Of a stretch of 10,457 nucleotides of DNA, positions 6,788-10,457 are shown piece by piece. The notes under the pieces were generated by a model that saw nothing but the letters and a program-made list of their open reading frames with translations, was not told where the DNA came from and did not search any database. Numbering within the stretch: the first letter of the stretch is position 1; each line of letters starts with the position of its first letter. Origin of the DNA: Bacillota bacterium (lineage in GTDB: Bacteria; Bacillota; UBA5301; JASBVW01); contig JASBVW010000027.1 of assembly GCA_029961005.1 (NCBI GenBank), positions 1 through 10,457 of the forward strand, read 5' to 3'. The translations under genes and the position numbers were made by a program.

Positions 6788-6793
6788 GGAGGT
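6788..6793 (+). promoter_or_regulatory. Ribosome binding site deciding the MgtE-like gene start
   Basis: GGAGGT lies 7 bases before TTG at 6801. The in-frame GTG (6792) overlaps it and ATG (6795) follows after a single base, both too close for normal initiation. This favours the TTG start. Confidence 0.5.
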
Positions 6794-6800
6794 GATGGCC

Positions 6801-8069
6801 TTGGCGGCTATCGTGCCGGAGATCCATGCCAGCAGGCTGCTGGAAAAGACGGTGATTGACAACCGCGGCCAACGCGTAGGGCGCGTGGTGGAGCTCTACG
6901 TGCGCCCGGATGAGGAATTACCTCCGCTGGTGGCCTTGGAGGTGCAGGCTCAGAGCGGACGGCGCCGCACCATTGCCTGGAGCGCGGTTCAGGTCCTGGT
7001 GCGCGAGTATCTCTCCCTCTCCACCAGTGCCGAGGAGGCCCCCGAGGTCCCTGTCACCTCTTTGCTGCCCGTCCGGCGCGCCCTTTTTGATAAGCAGATC
7101 GTGGACCTGCACGGCCTTAAGGTGGTGCGCGTCAACGACGTCAAGTTCAGCGAGATCGCCGGCCAGTTGCGGCTCGTGGCCGTAGATGTAGGGCTGCGCG
7201 GCCTGCTGCGCCGCCTGGGTCTGCGGCCGCTGGTCATCTGGCTGGAAAACCGCCTGCGCCGCGCCGTCCCCGATACCCTGATCAAGTGGCAGGACGTGGA
7301 GCACATCGACGTGGAGGGCATGGGCCAGCTGCGGCTGGGGGTGCCCTACGCCCGGCTGGCCAAGCTGCGCCCGGCCGACCTGGCCGATATCGTAGAGGCC
7401 CTGAATGCGCGGGCGCGCTCTGCCTTGCTGGACGCCCTGGAGGAAGACGTGGCGGCTGAGGTCTTGACCGAGGTGGGGCCGGACGTGCGCGCCAGCATCC
7501 TGGCCCACCTGGAGCGGGAGAAGGCCTCAGACCTCTTGGAGTCCCTACCGGCTGACGAGGCGGCCGACATCCTGAGCGAGCTGAGGCAGGACCGGGCAGA
7601 GGAGCTGTTGAACGCCATGGAGGCGGAAGAGGCCCAGGAGGTCCGCAAAATCCTGGAGTACGACGAGAACACCGCCTGGCGCCTGATGAGCACGGAGCTG
7701 CTCTGTTTTTTGGATACGCAGACCGCCCAGGAGACCATCGAAACCCTGCGCCGCCTGCAGCCCGACCCCGAGGTGGCCTACTACCTGTACGTGGTGGACG
7801 AGGGGCGGAAGCTTTTAGGCATCGTCTCGCTGCGGGATCTGGTCATCGCTGCTCCCGAAAGGCCCCTGGGCGAGATCATGAACCGCCACGTCATCGCCGT
7901 GCACAAAGACGACGGGAGAGAAAAGGTGAGGGACCTCCTGGCCAAATACGACCTCCTCGCCCTGCCCGTGCTGGACGAGGAGGGGAGGCTGGTGGGGGTG
8001 GTTTCTCTCCCCGATGCCGTGGACGACCTCTTTGCCCGGCCCCGCCGGCGGCGGGGAGGTAGGGGGTGA
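6801..8069 (+). CDS. Soluble MgtE-type sensor: PRC-barrel-like, MgtE N-domain and tandem CBS domains
   Basis: The protein (about 422 residues) contains the cytosolic half of the magnesium channel MgtE but no membrane domain. Residues about 10-75 (SRLLEKTVIDNRGQRVGRVV) and 95-172 (FDKQIVDLHGLKVVRVNDV) look like two PRC-barrel-like beta domains. Residues about 185-285 form the MgtE N-domain, a superhelix of short repeats (RPADLADIVEAL, EEDVAAEVLTEV, PADEAADILSEL). Residues about 290-412 hold two CBS domains (YYLYVVDEGRKLLGIVSLRDL; LPVLDEEGRLVGVVSLPDAV). It ends in a basic RRRRGGRG tail. In MgtE these domains sense cytosolic magnesium and gate the channel. Here the next gene, 4 bases downstream, is an Nramp-type transporter, so I infer that the protein regulates it in trans. 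The start is TTG at 6801, chosen by its ribosome binding site; GTG 6792 and ATG 6795 are alternatives. Domain calls are by eye; the PRC-barrel assignment is the least certain. Confidence 0.88.
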   Translation: MAAIVPEIHASRLLEKTVIDNRGQRVGRVVELYVRPDEELPPLVALEVQAQSGRRRTIAWSAVQVLVREYLSLSTSAEEAPEVPVTSLLPVRRALFDKQIVDLHGLKVVRVNDVKFSEIAGQLRLVAVDVGLRGLLRRLGLRPLVIWLENRLRRAVPDTLIKWQDVEHIDVEGMGQLRLGVPYARLAKLRPADLADIVEALNARARSALLDALEEDVAAEVLTEVGPDVRASILAHLEREKASDLLESLPADEAADILSELRQDRAEELLNAMEAEEAQEVRKILEYDENTAWRLMSTELLCFLDTQTAQETIETLRRLQPDPEVAYYLYVVDEGRKLLGIVSLRDLVIAAPERPLGEIMNRHVIAVHKDDGREKVRDLLAKYDLLALPVLDEEGRLVGVVSLPDAVDDLFARPRRRRGGRG

Positions 8070-8073
8070 GAGG

Positions 8074-9399
8074 ATGGGAGGCAGGGCGGGCTTTCAAGCC
8101 GTCGGGCGCCTGGTCGCCGGGCTGTCGGAACGCCTGCGGGGCTGGTGGCGGAGCCGCAGGGTGCGCCGGCTGGTCCTCTTTCTTTCTATTGTGGGGCCAG
8201 GGCTGGTCACGGCCAACGCCGACAACGACGCCGGGGGCATCGCCACCTACGCCACGGTGGGAGCCCATTACGGGTATGACCTGCTCTGGGCCTTGATCTT
8301 GATCACCATCAGCTTGGCGGTCATCCAGGAGATGGCGGCCCGGATGGGGGCGGTGACCGGGCGCGGGCTGGCCGACCTGATCCGCGAGGAGTTTGGCGTC
8401 AAGTGGGCTTTTGTAGCCATGTCTACGCTGTTGATCGCCAACCTGGCGGTGACGGCTTCGGAATTCGCGGGCATGGCGGCGGCTTTAGAGATCTTCCACC
8501 TCTCCCGGTACCTTACGGTACCCCTGATGGCCCTCCTCATCTGGTGGGCGGTGGTGGCCCGCTCCTACCGGGGGTTGGAGCGGATCTTCCTGGTGCTCTC
8601 GCTCTCCTTCCTCACGTACATCGTCTCGGGGTTTCTGTGCAAGCCGGATTGGTCGGAGGTGGTGCGGCACGTCTTCATCCCCACCTTCCGCCTGGAGCCG
8701 GATTTTCTGTTGCTCTTCGTGGCTATGGTGGGGACCACCATTACGCCCTGGATGCAGTTCTACCTGCAGGCTTCTGTGGTAGATAAGGGGCTGGGCACGC
8801 AGGACCTGAAGTACGAGCGGTGGGACGTGTTGCTCGGCTCCCTCTGGTCGGATTTGGTGGCTTTTTTCATCATCGTCAGCGCGGCGGGAACCCTCTTTGC
8901 CCGAGGGGTGCGCATCGAGACCGCCGGCGATGTGGCGGCAGCCCTGGAACCGCTGGCCGGCCGGTATGCTGCCGTGCTCTTCGCGGTGGGCCTTTTTGGG
9001 GCCTCTGCTTTGGCGGCGGCCATCCTTCCCCTCTCCACCGCCTATGCCATCAGCGAAGCCTTCGGCTTCGAGCGCAGCGTAGACCGCTCCTGGCGGGAGG
9101 CCCCGGTCTTCTTTGGCCTCTTTACAGCCATTTTGGGCAGCGGAGCGCTTTTGACCCTCTTCCCGGGGCTGTCGCTGGTCAAAGTGATGCTCTTCGCTCA
9201 GAACGTGAACGGCTTTCTGTTGCCGATCATCCTCGTCTTCATGCTGAAGCTGGTCAATAACCGACGGCTCATGGGCGAACACGTCAACGGACCGCTTTAT
9301 AATCTCGTCGTCTGGGCGACAGCCCTCTTCATCATCGCCCTCACGGTGTTGCTCCTCTGGCAGGCTCTCCTTCCGGGTTTCCCGGCCCTTTCCCTTTGA
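8074..9399 (+). CDS. Nramp (SLC11) family transporter, likely Nramp-related magnesium transporter type
   Basis: Nramp proteins are proton-coupled or passive importers of divalent metals in the cytoplasmic membrane. The 441-residue product has a short basic N-terminus (RSRRVRR) and about 11 hydrophobic segments. The family core is seen in the first helix, GPGLVTANADNDAGGIATYATVGAHYGYDLLW in order (from residue 41), and in helix six, GTTITPWMQFYLQ (from 220). The canonical metal-binding motif DPGN reads DAGG (52-55): the aspartate is kept and the asparagine lost. The canonical MPH reads TPW (224-226): the metal-binding methionine is lost. As I recall, this pair of changes marks the Nramp-related magnesium transporters known from Clostridium acetobutylicum and Eggerthella lenta, rather than manganese/iron MntH. 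ATG at 8074 lies 4 bases after the upstream stop, with AGGGGG 7 bases before it, so translation is probably coupled. Longer in-frame starts near 8014 lie inside the upstream gene. Substrate is inferred. Confidence 0.9.
   Translation: MGGRAGFQAVGRLVAGLSERLRGWWRSRRVRRLVLFLSIVGPGLVTANADNDAGGIATYATVGAHYGYDLLWALILITISLAVIQEMAARMGAVTGRGLADLIREEFGVKWAFVAMSTLLIANLAVTASEFAGMAAALEIFHLSRYLTVPLMALLIWWAVVARSYRGLERIFLVLSLSFLTYIVSGFLCKPDWSEVVRHVFIPTFRLEPDFLLLFVAMVGTTITPWMQFYLQASVVDKGLGTQDLKYERWDVLLGSLWSDLVAFFIIVSAAGTLFARGVRIETAGDVAAALEPLAGRYAAVLFAVGLFGASALAAAILPLSTAYAISEAFGFERSVDRSWREAPVFFGLFTAILGSGALLTLFPGLSLVKVMLFAQNVNGFLLPIILVFMLKLVNNRRLMGEHVNGPLYNLVVWATALFIIALTVLLLWQALLPGFPALSL
9373..9385 (+). other. 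Small hairpin at the end of the transporter gene
   Basis: CCGGG TTT CCCGG is a perfect 5-base stem with a three-base loop, followed by CCCTTTCCCTTT. It falls inside the last codons of the transporter gene, just upstream of the lepA promoter. The following T-runs are interrupted by C, so it would be at most a weak terminator. Confidence 0.3.
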
Positions 9400-9417
9400 G
9401 CGCTCCGGTGCTATAAT
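9389..9417 (+). promoter_or_regulatory. Sigma-A type promoter of lepA (extended -10)
   Basis: A perfect TATAAT (9412-9417) is preceded by TG at 9409-9410, an extended -10. The -35 position with 17-base spacing reads TTTCCC (9389-9394), three of six to consensus, so the promoter would rely on the extended -10. The start of transcription would be near 9424, about 20 bases before the lepA start. The -35 region overlaps the stop codon of the transporter gene. Confidence 0.65.
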
Positions 9418-9444
9418 AGGACGGGTAAAGGAAAGGGGTCAGAA

Positions 9445-10457
9445 GTGGCTCTCCAGCAGAGGATCCGCAACTTTTGCATCATCGCTCATATTGACCACGG
9501 CAAGTCCACGCTGGCCGACCGGCTGCTGGAGTTTACCGGGACCATTCCGCCGCGCCAGATGGTGGAGCAGGTGCTGGACCAGATGGACCTGGAGCGGGAG
9601 CGCGGAATCACCATCAAAGCCCAAGCGGTGCGGCTCTCCTATCGCTCCCTGGCGGGGGAGGAATACATTCTCAATCTCATCGACACCCCGGGGCATGTGG
9701 ACTTTAACTACGAGGTCTCGCGGGCCCTGGCGGCCTGCGAAGGGGCGCTGCTGGTGGTGGACGCCAGCCAGGGGGTGGAGGCCCAAACGCTGGCCAACCT
9801 CTACCTGGCCCTCGAGCACGATCTGACCATCATCCCGGTGATTAACAAGATCGACCTCCCCAACGCCGACCCGGAGAGGGTAAAGCGTGAGCTGGCGGAG
9901 CTCGGCCTGGATCCGGAGGAGGCCATTCTGACCAGCGCCAAGACCGGCCAGGGGACCCGAGAGGTCTTGGAGGCAGTGGTGGCGCGCATTCCACCGCCCA
10001 AGGGGGATGCCTCCGCCCCGCTGCGGGCTTTGATCTTTGACTCCCACTACGATCCTTACCGGGGAGTGGTGGCCTACGTGCGGATCGTGGAGGGGGCGCT
10101 CCGGGTAGGGGAGTGGATCCGCTTGATGGCCGCGGGGAAAGAGTATCAAGTCTCCGAGCTGGGCGTGTTCCGGCCCGGGCTGGAGCCCGTTCCCGCCCTG
10201 TCCGCCGGTGAGGTGGGGTGCGTCATCGCCGAGATCAAGAATGTCCGGGATACCCGGGTAGGGGAGACCATCACCTCGCGGGACCGGCCGGCGTCCGCTC
10301 CCTTGCCGGGTTACCGCCCTGCTTTGCCCATGGTCTTTAGTGGGCTCTACCCCGTAGAGAGCAACCAGTACGAGGAGCTGCGGGATGCCCTGGAGAAGTT
10401 GCGCCTCAACGACGCCGCCCTCTCCTTTGAGCCGGAGACCTCCGCTGCCCTGGGTTT
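9445..10457 (+). CDS. lepA: Elongation factor 4 (LepA GTPase), 3' end outside window
   Basis: LepA/EF4 is a ribosome-associated translational GTPase, proposed to act in back-translocation and in ribosome subunit assembly. The start is GTG at 9445, with AAAGGGG ending 6 bases upstream. The first 337 codons are present and the frame is open to the window edge, out of about 600 in the family. The G motifs are in order: AHIDHGKST (14-22), RGITI (53-57), DTPGH (80-84), NKID (134-137) and SAK (164-166). The second, EF-G-like beta domain begins near residue 193 (LRALIFDSHYDPYRGVVAYVRI in order). The segment PMVFSGLYPVESNQYEEL is diagnostic of LepA against EF-G and BipA. In Bacillus lepA lies just downstream of spoIIP and heads toward hemW and the hrcA-grpE-dnaK heat-shock genes; here three genes separate it from spoIIP. 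Confidence 0.96.
   Translation, partial: MALQQRIRNFCIIAHIDHGKSTLADRLLEFTGTIPPRQMVEQVLDQMDLERERGITIKAQAVRLSYRSLAGEEYILNLIDTPGHVDFNYEVSRALAACEGALLVVDASQGVEAQTLANLYLALEHDLTIIPVINKIDLPNADPERVKRELAELGLDPEEAILTSAKTGQGTREVLEAVVARIPPPKGDASAPLRALIFDSHYDPYRGVVAYVRIVEGALRVGEWIRLMAAGKEYQVSELGVFRPGLEPVPALSAGEVGCVIAEIKNVRDTRVGETITSRDRPASAPLPGYRPALPMVFSGLYPVESNQYEELRDALEKLRLNDAALSFEPETSAALG

Noticed and set aside
6762..6800. M-box or other magnesium riboswitch before the MgtE-like gene
   Set aside because: The gap after murJ is only about 39 bases, far too short for an M-box.
8014..8073. Earlier start for the Nramp transporter
   Set aside because: It would overlap the upstream gene by more than 50 bases. 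ATG at 8074 is correctly spaced from a Shine-Dalgarno-like run and lies just after the upstream stop.
8485..9282. Minus-strand open frame of 265 codons opposite the Nramp transporter
   Set aside because: Entirely antisense to a conserved gene and without any family motif; compositional artefact.
9439..10149. Minus-strand open frame opposite lepA
   Set aside because: The plus-strand frame has all LepA G motifs and continues to the edge. The antisense product has no recognisable domain.

Overview
The window looks like chromosomal core DNA from a GC-rich, endospore-forming member of the Firmicutes. The spore protease gene gpr and the engulfment amidase gene spoIIP show sporulation. The low-AT sequence and the frequent GTG and TTG starts suggest a Moorella- or Desulfotomaculum-like clostridial lineage; that placement is inference. 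All genes are protein-coding. I saw no tRNA, rRNA, CRISPR array or insertion sequence, and no gene-free stretch exceeds 300 bases. The longest gaps are the two divergent promoter regions at about 2015-2137 and 3576-3693.

Left part (1-3575): the 3' part of comEC (DNA uptake channel), then gpr (minus), rpsT (plus, ribosomal protein S20) and holA (minus, DNA polymerase III delta). comEC and gpr converge and overlap by 7 bases. rpsT and holA converge on two adjacent hairpins of opposite polarity. rpsT has a clear housekeeping promoter. In Bacillus subtilis, as I recall, the order is comEC, holA, rpsT (reversed), gpr, spoIIP, lepA. The arrangement here equals that order with the holA-rpsT-gpr block inverted once.

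Middle and right part (3576-9399): spoIIP, murJ (lipid II flippase), a soluble protein with PRC-barrel-like, MgtE N-terminal and CBS domains, and an Nramp-family transporter all run on the plus strand with short gaps. They may form one transcription unit behind a candidate sigma-E promoter. The transporter carries DAGG and TPW where typical Nramp manganese/iron transporters have DPGN and MPH, which points to the Nramp-related magnesium transporter branch. Next to a membrane-less MgtE-type sensor, it looks like a split magnesium uptake system with the sensor on a separate polypeptide. This is the most interesting feature of the window.

Right edge (9389-10457): a perfect -10 hexamer with an extended -10 lies in the end of the transporter gene and precedes lepA (EF4), which runs off the window. 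murJ and the two magnesium-related genes sit between spoIIP and lepA, which are close neighbours in B. subtilis.
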